Assembly: GCA_023159155.1 (NCBI GenBank)
Contig: JAJNNX010000072.1
Location: 124,001-188,000 of the forward strand
DNA from: Ustulina deusta
Taxonomy: Eukaryota > Ascomycota > Sordariomycetes > Xylariales > Xylariaceae
Direction: 5' to 3'
DNA length: 64,000 nucleotides
Shown: one piece after another, positions 26,149 through 41,886 of the stretch
Position numbering within the stretch: position 1 is the first letter of the stretch
Layout of the letters: the number at the start of each line of letters is the position of its first letter
Notes under the pieces: model-generated
What the model was told of the DNA's origin: nothing
Database searches by the model: none
What the model saw: the letters and a program-made list of their open reading frames with translations, nothing else
Translations under genes and position numbers: made by a program

Positions 26149-29100
26149 TTACTTTAAGCTTATTAATTATTTGCTAATAAGTGTTTAATAAATATATATT
26201 TTTTATTTTGCTATAGTTAGCAAAATATAAATAAACTTTTTTTTTTATAGTTATATATTTAATATAAAAGATTATATATTTTATAATATAAATCTAACTT
26301 TAATATAATTCTAATAAGATTTTTGATTTTTATACTATTTAAAAACTAATAATTTATAAAAAACCTAACTTTAAATACTTTTATTTTATTTTTGGTTTTT
26401 AAACAATTAGAATAATTTTAGTTTTTAAGTATAGCTAGCTTTTTATTATTAGATAATTTTAAAAAATTTTTTTTGGTAAAAAAAGAAAAAAATTAAGTAT
26501 TAGATTTTTTTATAAATGTTTTAAGTGAATTAATACTTAAAAAAAAATCTAAAAAAAAAAAAAAATTAAAACTTAAAAAAACAAAATTTAAACTAGAACT
26601 AGAACTATTTAAAATAAGTAATATATTTAAAAACGTAATACTAAATATTATAACTATATAAGCTTATAATTTTGTGTTAGTTCTAGTAGAACTTTTTTAA
26701 TAAATAAAAAAAATAGAACGCTAATTTTTTAATATATTTATTTTAGTACTTTTAAAAAATAATTATAATTTAATAATAAAAAGTATATTTAAAAGCATTA
26801 ATTTTAAATTTTTTAGTTTTGTTGCTTTATTTGTTTTTTATTTTATTAGTTTATTTTTTAGTGCTTTAAACCCTATTTATATTAAAAAAGCTAAAATATA
26901 AAAAACTAATTTTAGCAAGTTTGCAAAAAATAAAGCTTTGTTTAATAATTAGGTTTATAAACTAATAAAAAAGCTAAATAAAAATATTATTATGTTTTGA
27001 ATTAAAAATAGCTAATTTTGGTATATTATAGGCTAGTTAAAAAAATATACTAAAAAATTAATAAAAATATATTTTTATTTAACTAAAAAACTATTTAATA
27101 ATATTATTAAAATAATTTAAGTTTTATTAATAGTTTATTATAATTTTAACTAAGCAGTTATAGCTTATAAAATATTTTAAGTTTATATATATAAAGCTAA
27201 TAAAAATATTACTAAGTTTATTTTTATATTTAATAATTTAGCTTAAAAATATTAATTAGCTAAGTTATAATAAAAATATAAATTATAGAACTATTTTTAT
27301 ATAAATTTAAAAAAAAATTTATATGAAGTTTTTATAGATCTAAATATTTTTTATAAGTTATTTATTAATAAAATTATTAAATTAGTATATAATACTAAGC
27401 AAGCTTATAAAAACTATTAATAAATTAAGTTTATTAGTTTAACTAAATAAAAATCTAATTTAAATAATTAAACTTTTAATAAACTAGTTTATTAATTTTT
27501 AGCTAACTTTAAAAGTTTTAAAATATTTATTTTAAAATAATTAGAACAAGCGCTAATTATAAAAAAAAAAAAAACTTATTAAGATAATAAGACCTGTTTT
27601 ATTTGTAGTAAAAAAAAAAATATATTAATTAATTACTTTAACCGAAAGTTTAAAGTTTTAGGTGTTTAACTAGTAAAAAAAAGCTTTAATAAAAATAGCT
27701 TTAGTAGTTTATCTAATTTAAAAAATAAGTAGAACTAATAGAAATTTTTTTATTAGTTTTTTTATTTATTTTAATTAAAATATATAGCTAAAATAAATCA
27801 ATTATTTTTAAAATATTTATTTAATTATAAGTTAATAATATTAAAATAAAAACTTTAATTTTATATAATATTAAAGCTTATATTTTTTTAATAATTAGCT
27901 ATAAGTTTATATAATAAATTAAATAATAGTTAAAAATAAAAATAGTTCGGTTAATTAAACTTTAAAAGCTTTATAACTATTAAAATAAAATAGTTAGTAA
28001 AATCTATAAATATTTAATATATATTATAAAAATTAATAGTTATTAATTTAAAGATTAAATATTTTAAGTTATTAATTTTAGTTATAATATTATTATTAAT
28101 ATTAAATAGTTAGTAAAACAAAATATTTTAATAAAAATCTAAAAATAATAATTAATCTAGCTAAATAATTTATTTTTATTAGTTTAATTTTTGCTAATAA
28201 TTATAATTAAACTTTTTAATTATAAATAATAAAATATAAACCTAGAAATATAAAAAAATATAAATTAATATAATTAAGCGTTAAAAAATATTATTAGATA
28301 TTAAAACAATTATTTTAAAGATAACTAAAACTAAAAAAACAAAAAAAAGACCTAGGACCCCTAAATTTAAAATAAAAAAGGTTTATATAGTAATTTTAAA
28401 AAAGAAAAAAACTAAACTACTATTAAAAAAATTATATAAAATTTTTAAAATTATTTCTATTAAAATAAATAAAAATAATTAACTAAAAAAATTTTAAAAG
28501 AACTTATTATAATTAAGTTTATAATAACTAAAAATAATTATATTAAACTATTTAAAAAAGATTTAAAAATAATTAATATTTTATAAAAAAAATAGATTTA
28601 AATTAATTAAGTAGTATTATAAAAAACTTTTAATACGTAAAGTTAGTATAAAGCTTTTTACTTTTTTAGTTATTATATTTAAAAAGGTTCTTTTTAAAAA
28701 AAAAATTTAAAACCTTGCTATTATTATAACTAAAGTTTAATATAATACTAGAACTTAATAATAAAAAATATATTTCTAGTTTTTATTAATATTATATATT
28801 TATATAGTTTATTTTATTTAAAAAGAAATTTATAAATAAATTACTAGCTATAGATTTTATTAAATAAAATATAAACCTAAACGTTATTTTTGTTCTATTT
28901 ATACTTAAACTTAAATTAACTAAATATAAATTTATAATTAATTATTAATAAAAAAATATATATTTAAAAAATTAAATTATATTAGCTTTAAATATTAATA
29001 GTATTATATTTAATTGTTATAATATTACTTAATTTATTAAATTAAATATTATTAAAACTTTTTATTAATTATTATTAATTATAAAATTATATTATTTTAT

Positions 29101-31701
29101 TTTTTTCCGAACTTATAAAAAAGTGTTTTAATAAAAGGTTTTATTTTTTAGTTTAAAAGTAAAACCTGCTTAATAGCAAGCTTTTATTAACATATAAATC
29201 TAAAAATTTTTAAATAAGTTTGCTAGTGCTTATATAAATAATATTTTAATTTATTTTAAAACTAAAAAATAGCACTAAACTTATTATAAAAAAATAATTT
29301 ATTACTTATATTAAGCTAGATATTAAAAAAATATTAAGAAATTTTGTTTTAATATATTTATTATTAATTATTTAAAAATAATTATAAAAGTTAAAATAAA
29401 AATTAAAATTAATTCTACTAAAATCTAAACAATTCTAAATTAGAACTTTAATAATTTTAAAAGTACTAAATTAATCTAGTTGTTTTTTAAGTTTTATAAT
29501 TATATTTATATATTTATTTATTACGCGAGTAAAATCGCTGCTTTTTTAAATCAATTATTAAAAAAAAAAAAACTATTTATAATAGGACTAGAACAAAAAC
29601 AAACTTTTAAACATATAAAGCTATTAGTTTGCAAAATATTTGTTCTAGCTTTTTTTAAGCCCGGCTAATTAATATAAATAAAAATAAATATTTTATATAA
29701 TATAACAAAAAAAATTATTTAATAACAATAAGAAAATATAACTTAAAAATTTATAAAATATTTTTTTAAAATAATAATATTAACTAAGCAAACTTACTTA
29801 ATTTAAAACTATAAATTTTTAGTAATAATATAAATTTTAGAATATTATTGCTTAAAGCTTTTTAAAACTAAATTCTTTATAGTAATTAATTATTAAGTTT
29901 TATTATATTTTTTAAATAAATAGATTTTATTAATATAACAAATATATTAAGCCGATTTTCTATTAAACTTTAATATTATTTTTTAATACTAACTAAAACA
30001 AAAAAATATAGTAGCTAATATTTTATTAAAAAAAATAGCTAAATTTTTTATAATTAAAGCTAAAAAAACTAAAAAATAAATAATAATATTAGTTCTGCTT
30101 CATAAAATATTAAGTTTTATATTAATTATAGATTTTTTATTTAATATTTTCTAAAAAACTAACTTAGTAAACCTAATTAAATAAAAAAACTAGCTATAAA
30201 AGCTAGGAAATAAAAATAAAAAGCTATATATACTTAAAGTTATTTTAGATAGGATTATTTTTTTTTGTATAGCTTTAATTTAAAAAGTTTATATATTTTT
30301 AATTATGATATATTAAAGTTAATACAAAATAATTAAAATATTAAAATAAAAATATTATTAGTTTTACCTAAAATATAATTATAAATAATATATATATAAT
30401 TATTATAATTATAAAAGAAATAAAATACTATAAAACAAAATTTCTAGTTTTTTTTATTTATTATTAATACTAGCTATAGTATAGCAATATATAATAATAA
30501 ATAGCAAAAATATATTACTTAACTAATAAAGTTATAACTATATATAAATATTTATAAATAAGTTTAGCTATCTAATTATAATTTTATTTAGCAAAAAAAT
30601 AAATATTATAAAAGTTTATATAGATTTTTTGGCATACTAAACATATAAATATTAAATAATATAGGACTGTTTATTTTTAAGTTTATAGCAATAATTAATA
30701 GTTTTATAAGTACTAAGCACTGTTTTAGTAGTACTTATTACCTTTAAATCTAAGGAGTAGTAAAATTAACTAATTAAGAACTAGACTAATAACTCTATTT
30801 TTATATTAATAAATACCAGAATAATTAAAATATTTATTTTTTTGTTTTAGATTTTATATATAATTTTTTGTAGTATTTTTTAATTAATATATTACTACTA
30901 AAAATAATAATAAAAATTAAAATATAAAACTTTTTAATAGTAGATATTAATAGACCTATTATAAATTTTAATACTAAGCAATAAACGTTTAAACTAGTTT
31001 ACTAAACTTAAAATGTTTAGAAAATAGCATATAATATAACAATTTTTGCATAGAAATAATATAAGCTATAAGCTAATAAAAAAAAATGTTTAATAAACTT
31101 TAAAATTAAAAAACAAAGTTTTTTTAAAAAAGAAAGGTTTTAAAATATAAATATTAACTACTAGATTAGATTTTTAATTAGTTAAACCTTTTAAAATTTT
31201 AAAAAAACAAAAATTTAATTATATTTTTAATTTGCTTAACTTTTATAAAATAAAAAACTTATTTTATGTTAACTAATTATAAAAAGCAAATAATAATTTT
31301 TTATTTTAATAAATCTAATTATTATTTTTAGCTAAAAATATTAATAACAAAGCAAAATTTAAAATTAAACAAATTAAATAATTAAAAATATATAAAAAAA
31401 GCAAAAAGTTGTAATATTAGGTTGTTTAGAAAAGTTATAATCTTAATAATACTTAGTATGTAGCTTAAAATTTTAAAAATATACTAATTAAATTTAACTA
31501 ATTTTATAAAACTTATAAAAAAACTTTTAAACTTTTTATAAGATTATAAAAATAAATATATATAATAATAATTAATAAGTTTATAAACAATTATAAAAAT
31601 AATAATAAAGTAATATAATATAAAAAGATTATATAAACCTAACGTTATTAATAACTTTGAATTAAAACTATATTTAAACTTTTAGTTTTAGAAAAAAATA
31701 A

Positions 31702-31840
31702 TATAATAGTTAGTATAGTTTTGGCAAAACTTATAAAGATTTTAAACCTATATAGCAATTAGATAAGAAGTCTATATATGGACTAACTTAATTTTGCAGC
31801 TATATATATAAAGTTTATATCTACTTACTTTATAAACTCT

Positions 31841-31877
<37 letters not shown>

Positions 31878-31942
31878 TTTAGAGTTTTTGTTTATAGTAT
31901 TAATAAACTAGCTATAGAAGCTTTATTTGACTGATCGTAACA
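31702..31942 (+). repeat. 3' LTR of element A
   Basis: Matches 25,916-26,148; contains a long T tract (31,844-31,875) and ends GATCGTAACA. Confidence 0.8.
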
Positions 31943-34900
31943 TAAACCAAGCTTATTTATAAATATTTAAAAAATTACTATAGAATATAACTTTAGAACT
32001 TAACTATTTATTTTATTAATTTATTACTAATTTTTTAATAAAAAAAACTTTTTATATTTTATATAAGAACTTAAAAACAAACAAAAAATTTTTTTTTTTT
32101 ATAAAAACTTTTCGGATTATAATTATTAGCTAAAAACTTTTTTTTTACTAACTATACTTCTAAATTTTTTACTATTGCTTTTACTACATAAAGTTATTAC
32201 TTAATTACTTATACTAAAATCTAAATTTAGTATATTTAGTACTTTTATTTTAAAGCAACTTATATTTAAAATAATTAAAATATTGTTTAATTTTAACTTT
32301 AATAATTTTATACCAAATCTAACTTTATTAAATAATATTTTATTAGAATTTATTTTAAACAACTTATTTTACTAGCTAATACTTAAAAAATATAATAGCT
32401 ATTAAAATAAGTAATAATTTTAAAATAATTACTTTTTAAAATATTACTATACTTGATTTTTTAGCTAAATATTTTAAGTTTAAAAAATAAATAAAAAACT
32501 ATATATATGTTATAAGATATGCTGGTTTCTTGCTTAAAAAATCAAAAAAATAAATAAACTAATCAAAATCTTTAATATATTAATAAGTTTTAATTTATAT
32601 AAAGTATAAAAAACCTAAAAAATTGTTTAATAAAAAGTTAAAAATTATATTTATAGCTACTATAAAAAAATGTCCAAAAACTACTAATAAAATAATAAAT
32701 AAAGTTTAATAATAAAAACGAAAAAGTTATAATAACTAATATATAAAAATTAATTAATAAAAAAGTTAGGCTAGTTAGAAGTTTAGCTTTTTAAAACCTA
32801 CTATATAAATAAAAAAATACTTTATTAGCTACTAAAAGCTTAGTTTTAACTTTTGCTACAAAACTTTGCAATATTTGTTTTAATTTTAAAAATCTAGATC
32901 TAAAAAACTTTACTATTAAAGAACTTCTTTTAATAATAAAGTTTTTTTTAGATCTAAAAAAGAACTATGCTAACTTTGTTTTTATTTTTTTTTAAACAAA
33001 TTATTTTATTATTGTTAGAAAACCTATAAAAAAAAACTTATAAAAAAAACAACTTTTTAACTTGCTTTAATAAAAGCATAACAAAAAGAATATATAAAAA
33101 AAATTGCTAGCTAAAACACTACTAAAGCTATATTACTTGCAAATTAACAAAAGAGAAATTATAATAATAATAATAATAATAGCAATAATAATAGTAAAAA
33201 TAATAAAAAATCAAAAAAAAAAAAAAAAACCTAGCTATTCCTACTGTACTACTGCTAACCGAAAAGTTATAACTTATAGCTTTTTAGAATATTTTTATAT
33301 AAACTTAAACCTAGCTTTTAACTAATAAAAAACAAAAATACTAAATAAAAAACAAAAAATATTAAATAATACAAATATAGCTGCTTTGTTTGCTAATAAT
33401 GCTTTATTATTTTTATTACTAGGACTCCTAAATTTAATATTTCTAGCTGCCCGGGATAATATAAAGAAAATAAAAAAAATACCGGAATAAAAACCGGGCA
33501 TTTTTAATAAAATGCTTAATAAATTTAAGCGTTAAAAAAATTAATACTTATTAGTAATAAAGGCGCTATTTATAATATTATAAAGCTTAATAGTTATAGT
33601 TCTATTAAACTTTAGTTTTAAAAAAATTTTAATAAAAATAGGTTTTTTAAATATACTAAAACCAAAAGTAGCAAAACTTATAAAACAAATTACTAATTAT
33701 ATTATTTTAAATAGTAGCTATAATTAAACTAACTTTAATAATCGATTATTATTTATAAAACTCTAACTTTATAATAGGCTGCTAGTTTATAGAATTAGTA
33801 GTATTATAGTTATTCTAGAATAAATAAGTATTGCTAGATTTCTTACTATTATAAACAGAAAAACTAAAATAGTTATTATTAATAATACTATTTATTATTT
33901 TAAAAAAGGCGTAAATCTGGTTTTAATATTTTAATTTATAAAAAAAAAAGCAAAATTTCTATTTTACTAAAATAAAACTTAGGTAGCTATAAAAAAGCAT
34001 ACTTTTTTAATAGTAAAAAAGTTTAACGGACTATATATATAGTTGATTAGCTAAACAAAACTATTTAAATAGCTATTTTTAATATTACTTTTTAAACTTA
34101 TTTAATTAACCTTATTTTAAAAATATAATATAAACAACTTAAATATATAAGTAATAAAAAAATATAAAAACTAATAATAATAACAAAAAGTATTATTTCT
34201 TAAACTAAATATTATTTTTATAAAGCTTATATTAAAAAAGAATATAAGCAAAACTTTACAAAAGAAAACTTTTTAAAAGAACCTACCCTATAAAGTCCTT
34301 TTATTTTAATAAAGCTAATATATTAAAAAATATTTTTATAAGCTATAATAGATCTATAAGGTAGATAGCTATCTTTTATAACTTTATTAGCAAAGTTTAG
34401 GCTATTTTTTTATTAAGTTTAGGTTTATAGTTTTTAAAATTTAAAAAATTTCTATAAAAGTAAAAAAAACCTAAATAATAATACTAATATATTAACTTAA
34501 ACAAATTAAAAATATATATAAACAAAAACTTTATTTATTATTATACATAAAAAGATATAACTATTAAATATTCTATTATAAAATAGTACTAATAAAATAA
34601 AAAAGCAAAAAAATCTATTTAAACGCTAAAAAATATAGTATAAATAATACTAGTTATAGCAAAAAAAAGTAAACTTTTACTAAACTTCTAGCCTATTTAT
34701 ATTTAAACAGCTATTTATATTAGAAATAAACAACGCTTTAAAAAAATAGTATTAATATTATATAAAAATTAGTATAGTAAATAGCTAGACTATTATTATA
34801 TAATTACTTTTAGTATACTAAAAAACTATATACTAAATAATAAACCAAACATATTAAAAATAAAAACTATTCTTTATAAAATACTAAAGTATAAAAATAA

Positions 34901-36871
34901 TAAAATATATAATTATATTATTTATAAACTTAATAATTTTATTAGTGTAACTATTAATAATATTATTTTTGTAAAAAACATTTTTATATATTAACAAAAA
35001 ATACCAAAAAATTAATAAAAAAGCGCTATAAATTACTATTACCCTTTAGCAAACAAAAATAACTACCTAAAAAAAAATATAGCTTTTGATCTATTACTTA
35101 TAGAACTTTTAAAATTATATATATTAGTAGCCTATATAAAAATACTTTTATTACTTCTAGTACTTTTTAAAAATTAATAACCTTTAGTATATATATTACT
35201 AGTACTACTATACTTTAAACTAAAAAACCTAGTACAAAAAGCACTGCAATTTTACTATAATTTATGTTTTTAAACATAAATTTTTAATTGTTTATAGTAT
35301 AGTTTATACGCTTTATTACCTATTTTTAAAATAGCTATTATAGTACTATTATTTATATTACTAATAGTAAATATAGAATTAAAAAATTATAAATAAGCTA
35401 AAAAAAACGCTAAATAGCTTAAATAATACAAAGCTATAAAAGCAAAATACTAGTTATTTATTAATAATAAAACTTAAATATTTTATAAATTATTTGTTAG
35501 CAGAAATCTTATAACTAAAAAATAAGTTTATAAAATATAAAGCATAATAAATTATTTAAAGCTTTAAATAAATCTTTAGCAAAAGTTATAACAAAACTTT
35601 TGTTTTAGTAATAAAACTAATAAATTATAAAGCTATTTTTATAATTGCTGCAGCCCTAGATTTTAAAATTAAATAAATAAATATTAAAACTGCTTTTTTA
35701 TATAAAAAAATAAAAGAAAACGTTTATATTTAACAATTACCTAAATTTAATAATAGAACTAATAAAATCTATAAACTAAACAAAATACTTTATAGGTTAA
35801 AACAAGCTTTTAAAATATAGTATTAAATACTAGCCGATTTTTTAAAAACGCTAAGCTTTAAACTACTCGAATTAAACGTTAGTATATTTACTAAAAAGTA
35901 TATATATATAACTATTTATATTAATAACCTATTAATAGTAAAACTTTTAAAAAAAATTTAACAAAATTAAAAAGGCATTATTAAAAAGATTTAAAATATA
36001 AGATCTAAAGTTATACTCTTTTTATTTTAGTATAATTATTACTTAGGACTAAAAAAATAAAACTATTTTTTTTAATCAAAAAGCCTATTTAAAAAAAATA
36101 ATTAAAGAACTAAGCTAGTAAAAAGTACATATAATTACTATATTTATTAATATAAATAAAATTCTAGAACTAGCAAACAATTATAAGGCCCCTAGAAATA
36201 ATACTTAATAATATATAAAAGCTATTAGTTGCTTAATATATGCTATGTTTAGTACTAAACCAAATATAGCATATATTATTTCTTATTTAAACAAATATAT
36301 AAAAAACTTTATAATAGTATATATAAAAACAGCTAAGAAAATATTACGTTATTTATATAGCATTATTAACTTAAAACTATACTATTAAAAAAAACTATAA
36401 AATTTAATAAAATAAACTAATAATAACTAGGCTAGCTATATTTAAACTAGATATTTAATAGTAAAATATATTTTTAATATAAAAAGTAGTACTATTAGTT
36501 AGGGCTTTAAAAAATAATAAAGTACTACTTTATCTTTTTATAAATTAAAACTAATAAAATAGATATAAGTTACAAAAAAAGCTATATAGCTTTAATAACT
36601 ACTATCTAAATTAAATATTTTAAAAAAAAAATAACCGCTATTATTATATATAAAAACAATTAAAAAGCTATAGCTATAGCAAAAAACCTATAATTTTATA
36701 GCAAAATAAAATATATTCCTATATAATAAGCTTTTTATAAAAAAGCTATATAGCAAAAAAATATTAATTTTAAATAGATTTATATATTTAAACAAATAGC
36801 TAATAGTTTTACTAAACTACTATAATAAAACAAATTTATTATATTTTAAAACGCTTTAAGCTTTTAATTAT

Positions 36872-37113
36872 TATAATAATTAATATAGTTTATATAATTT
36901 TAGTAAAACTTATAAAAACTTTAGACCTATATAGCAATAAAATAAAAAGTCTATATATAAACTAACCTAATTTTGTAGCTATATATATAAAATCTATATT
37001 TATTTATTTTATAAATTTTAAATTTTTTTTTTTTTTTTTTTTTTTTAGTTTAAAATCTTTATTTATAATATTAATAAATTAACTATAAAAACTTTACTTA
37101 ATTAATCATAATA
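36872..37113 (+). repeat. 5' LTR of element B
   Basis: A strongly RIP-mutated version of the A-family LTR, with the same T tract (37,022-37,046) and the same following internal sequence (TTTTAAGCTTATTAATTAT). Confidence 0.78.
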
Positions 37114-40100
37114 CTATTTTAAGCTTATTAATTATTTATTAATAAATATTTAATAAATATATATTTTTTATTTTATTATAATTAATAAAATATAAATAAA
37201 TTTTTTTTTAGTTATATATTTAATATAAAAAATTATATATTTTATAATATAAATCTAATTTTAATATAATTTTAATAAAACTTTTAATTTTTATATTATT
37301 TAAAAACTAATAATTTATAAAAAACTTAATTTTAAATAATTTTATTTTATTTTTAGTTTTTAAATAATTAAAATAATTTTAATTTTTAAGTATTATTAAT
37401 TTTTTATTATTAAATAATTTAAAAAAAAAATATTTTATAAATATTTTAGGCGAACTAATATTTAAAAAAAAATCTAAAAAAAACAAAAAATTAAAACTTA
37501 AAAAAATAAAATCTAAACTAAAACTAAAATAATTTAAAATAAATAATATATTTAAAAATATAATATTAAATATTATAGTTATATAAATTTATAATTTTAT
37601 ATTAGTTTTAATAAAACTTTTTTAATAAATAAAAAAAATAAAATATTAATTTTTTAATATATTTATTTTAATATTTTTAAAAAATAACTATAATTTAATA
37701 ATAAAAAATATATTTAAAAATATTAATTTTAAATTTTTTAGTTTTATTGCTTTATTTATTTTTTAATATTTTAAATCTTTTTTATATTAAAAAAACTAAA
37801 ATATAAAAAATTAATTTTAGCAAGTTTATAAAAAATAAAATTTTATTTAATAACTAGATTTATAAACTAATAAAAAAACTAAATAAAAATATTATTATAT
37901 TTTAAATTAAAAATAATTAATTTTAATATATTATAAACTAATTAAAAAAATATATTAAAAAATTAATAAAAATATTTTTTTATTTAATTAAAAAATTATT
38001 TAATAATATTACTAAAATAATTTAAATTTTATTAATAGTTTATTATGATTTTAATTAAATAATTATTATTTATAAAATATTTTAAGTTTATATATATAAA
38101 ACTAATAAAAATATTAATAAATTTATTTTTATATTTAATAGTTTAGTTTAAAAATATTAATTTATTAAATTATAATAAAAATATAAATTATAGAACTATT
38201 TTTATATAAATTTAAATATTTTTTATAAATAATTTATTAATAAAATTATTAAATTAATATATAATACTAAATAAATTTATAAAAATTATTAATAAATTAA
38301 ACTTATTAGTTTAATTAAATAAAAATCTAATTTAAATAATTAAACTTTTAATAAACTAGCTTATTAATTTTTAGCTAATTTTAAAAGTTCTAAAATATTT
38401 ATTTTAAAATAATTAAAATAAATATTAACTATAAAAAAAAAAAAAACTTATTTTATTTATAATAAAAAAAAAATATATTAGTTAATTATTTTAATTAAAA
38501 ACTTACAATTTTAAATATTAAATTAATAAAAAAAAGCTATAATAAAAATAGTTTTAATAATTTATTTAATTTAAAAAATAAATAAAATTAATAAAAAATT
38601 CTTTGTTAGTTTTTTTATTTATTTTAATTAAAATATATAATTAAAACAAATTAATTATTTTTAAAATATTTATTTAATTATAAATTAATAATATTAAAAT
38701 AAAAACTTTAGTTTTATATAATATTAAAGCTTATATTTTTTTAATAATTAGCTATAAGTTTATATAATAAATTAAATAATAATTAAAAATAAAAATAATT
38801 TAATTAGCTAAATTGTAAAAATTATATAATTATTAAAACAAAATAATTAATAAAATTTATAAATATTTAATATATATTATAAAAATTAATAACTAATAAT
38901 TTAAAAATAAAATATTTTAAGTTATTAATTTTAGTTATAATATTATTTTTAATATTAAATAATTAATAAAATAAAATATTTTAATAATTAATTTTTATTA
39001 GTTTAATTTTTATTAATAATTATAATTAAACTTTTTAGTTATAAATAATAAAATATAAATTTAAAAATATAAAAAAATATAAATTAATATAATTAAATAT
39101 TAAAAAAATATTATTAAATATTAAAATAATTTTTTAAAAACTAAACAATTATTCTAAAAAAAACTAAAACTAAAAAAACAAAAAAAAAACTTAGAACTTT
39201 TAAACCTAAAATAAAAAAGTTTATATAATAATTTTTAAAAAAAAAAAAAACTAAACTACTATTAAAAAAATTATATAAAATTTTTAAAATTATTTTTATT
39301 AAAAAAAATAAAAATAACTAACTAAAAAAACTTTAAAAAAGTTTATTATAATTAAATTTATAATAACTAAAAATAACTATATTAAACTATTTAAAAAAAA
39401 CTTAAAAATAATTAATATTTTATAAAAAAAATAAATTTAAATTAACTAAATAATATTATAAAAAATCTTTAATAATAAACTAATTTTATTTAAAAAAAAA
39501 AAAAACTTTTAATATATAAAATTAATATAAAGCTTTTTGCTTTTTTAATTATTATATTTAAAAAAGTTTTTTTTAAAAAAAAAATCTAAAACTTTATTAC
39601 TATTATAACTAAGATTTAATATAGTACTAAAATCTAATAATAAAAAATATATTTCTAGTTTTTATTAATATTATATATTTATATAATTTATTTTATTAAA
39701 TAAAATATAAATTTAAATATTATTTTTATTTTATTTATATTTAAACTTAAATTAATTAAATATAAATTTATAATTAATTATTAATAAAAAAATATATATT
39801 TAAAAAATTAAATTATATTAGTTTTAAATATTAATAATATTATATTTAATTATTATAATATTATTTAATTTATAAAACTAAATATTATTAAAACTTTTTA
39901 TTAATTATTATTAATTATAAAATTATATTACTTTATTTTTTTTTAAATTTATAAAAAAATATTTTAATAAAAAGTTTTATTATTTAGTTTAAAAATAAAA
40001 CTAGCTTAATAATAAGCTTTTATTGATATATAAATTTAAAAACTTTTAAATAAGTTTATAAATATTTATATAAATAATATTTTAATTTATTTTAAAACTA

Positions 40101-40964
40101 AAAAATAGTATTAAATTTATTATTTATATTAAACTAAATATTAAAAAAATATTAAAAAGTTTTGTTTTAATATATTTATTATTAATTATTTAAAAATAAT
40201 TATAAAAACTAAAATAAAAATTAGAATTAATTTTATAAAAATTTAAATAATTTTAAATTAAAACTTTAATAATTTTAAAAATACTAAATTAATTTAGTTA
40301 TTTTTTAAGTTTTATAATTATATTTATATATTTGTTTATTATACTAATAAAATTGCTACTTTTTTAAATTGACTATTAAAAAAAAATAAGCTATTTATAA
40401 TAGGACTAAAACAAAAACAAACTTTTAAATATATAAAATTATTAGTTTATAAAATATTTATTTTAGTTTTTTTAAGCCTAGCTAATTAATACAAATAAAA
40501 ATAAATATTTTATATAATATAATAAAAAAGATTATTTAGTAATAATATAAAAATATAACCTAAAAACTTATAAAATATTTTTTTAAAATAATAATATTAA
40601 TTAAGCAAGTTTATTTAATTTAAAACTATAAATTTTTAATAACAATATAAATTTTAAAATATTATTATTTAAAGTTTTTTATAATAACTAATTATTAAGC
40701 TTTATTATATTTTTTAAATAAATAGATTTTATTAATATAATAAATATACTAAATTAATTTTTTATTAAATTTTAATATTATTTTTTAATACTAACTAAAA
40801 CAAAAAATATAATAATTAATATTTTATTAAAAAAAATAGCTAAGCTTTTTATAATTAAAACTAAAAAAATTAAAAAATAAATAATAATATTAGTTCTGTT
40901 TAATAAAATATTAAATTTTATATTAATTATAAACTTTTTATTTAATATTTTTTAAAAAGCTAAT

Positions 40965-41138
40965 TAGTAGGAACTACTAGGGGTAGCGAGGCAATCTATA
41001 AATATAAACGTGATATAGATTAGAAGGAGAGAGCTTTGGAGGCAACCTTGGGAGAGGTTGCCTTATCTAAGGGTTCCGCATAGGCCATATGGGGCTGTGT
41101 GGGCCTCTTTAACAGAGGTCCCCTACCTATCTGTATTA
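40965..41138. mobile_element. 174-bp unmutated insertion in element B (solo-LTR or MITE-like)
   Basis: A balanced-composition segment inside one of the most AT-rich parts of the window. Element A has no counterpart at the homologous site (about 30,160), so A gives the empty site. CTAAT flanks it on both sides (40,960-40,964 and 41,139-41,143), a 5-bp target duplication. It holds a TAGTAG/CTACTA inverted repeat at its left edge, a TATAAATATA stretch and a GGCAACC/GGTTGCC hairpin. No coding capacity. Size and duplication length suit a short solo LTR; a miniature inverted-repeat element is less likely because the ends do not match each other. Confidence 0.75.
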
Positions 41139-41617
41139 CTAATTTAGTAAACTTAATTAAATAAAAAAATTAGCTATAAGATCTAAAAAATAAAAATAAA
41201 AAGTTATATATATTTAAAATTATTTTAAATAAAAAAATTTTTTTTTATATAACTTTAATTTAAAAAACTTATATATTTTTAATTACTATATATTAAAATT
41301 AATATAAAATAATTAAAATATTAAAACAAAAATATTATTAGTTTTATTTAAAATATAATTATAAATAATATATATATAATTATTATAACTATAAAAAAAA
41401 TAAAATATTATAAAATAAAACTTTTAGCTTTTTTTATTTATTATTTATATTAGCTATAATATAACAATATATAAAAATAAATAGCAAAAATATATTATTT
41501 AACTAATAAGGTTATAACTATATATAAATATTAAATAATATAGGACTATTTATTTTTAAATTTATAATAATAATTAATAGTTTTATAAGTATTAAATATT
41601 ACTTTAATAATATTTAT

Positions 41618-41886
41618 AGTTATAGTATAGTAGCTGGTGGCCAGTAGTATAGCTGTAACCCACAAGCTATACAAACCGCAATTTTTAATTCTTAAGTTAT
41701 ATAACTTATACCTAGCCGGCACTTAGCAATTACTTAATAACTGCCTATACTTTTTACTAATCTACTTATAAAGAACTTATAACGTACTTTTATAAAATTA
41801 GCTTTTTTTTTTTTATATTTAGATTCTAATACAAAGTTCGCTTTTAAAATAAAACTTTACCTTTTATAATTGCTTAATACGTAATA
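41618..41886 (+). repeat. 5' LTR of element C
   Basis: Begins AGTTATAGTATAGTAG and ends TACGTAATA. It aligns with 48,210-48,480 and with the solo LTR at 54,014. Confidence 0.85.

Larger units (their letters stand above)
25916..31942 (+). mobile_element. Element A: Ty3/Gypsy retrotransposon, RIP-mutated
   Basis: Long terminal repeats of about 240 bp lie at 25,916-26,148 and 31,702-31,942. The flank ending TAAAC (25,911-25,915) recurs as TAAAC at 31,943-31,947, a 5-bp target duplication. Internal coding is on the plus strand. The reverse transcriptase catalytic box reads ASAYINNILIY (29,222-29,254) in place of YxDD. A surviving 62-codon frame at 29,480-29,668 reads SKIAAFLNQLLKKKKLFIIG, then EQKQTFKHIKLLVC, the RT-RNase H connection typical of Gypsy. 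Stops and Asp-to-Asn changes show it is dead. It sits inside the gag region of element E. Element B is another copy of this family. Confidence 0.85.

Noticed and set aside
33104..33325. 73-codon frame with a run of isoleucines as a small gene
   Set aside because: The Ile run comes from an ATA/ATT repeat; the downstream Cys residues belong to the decayed Copia gag region of element E.
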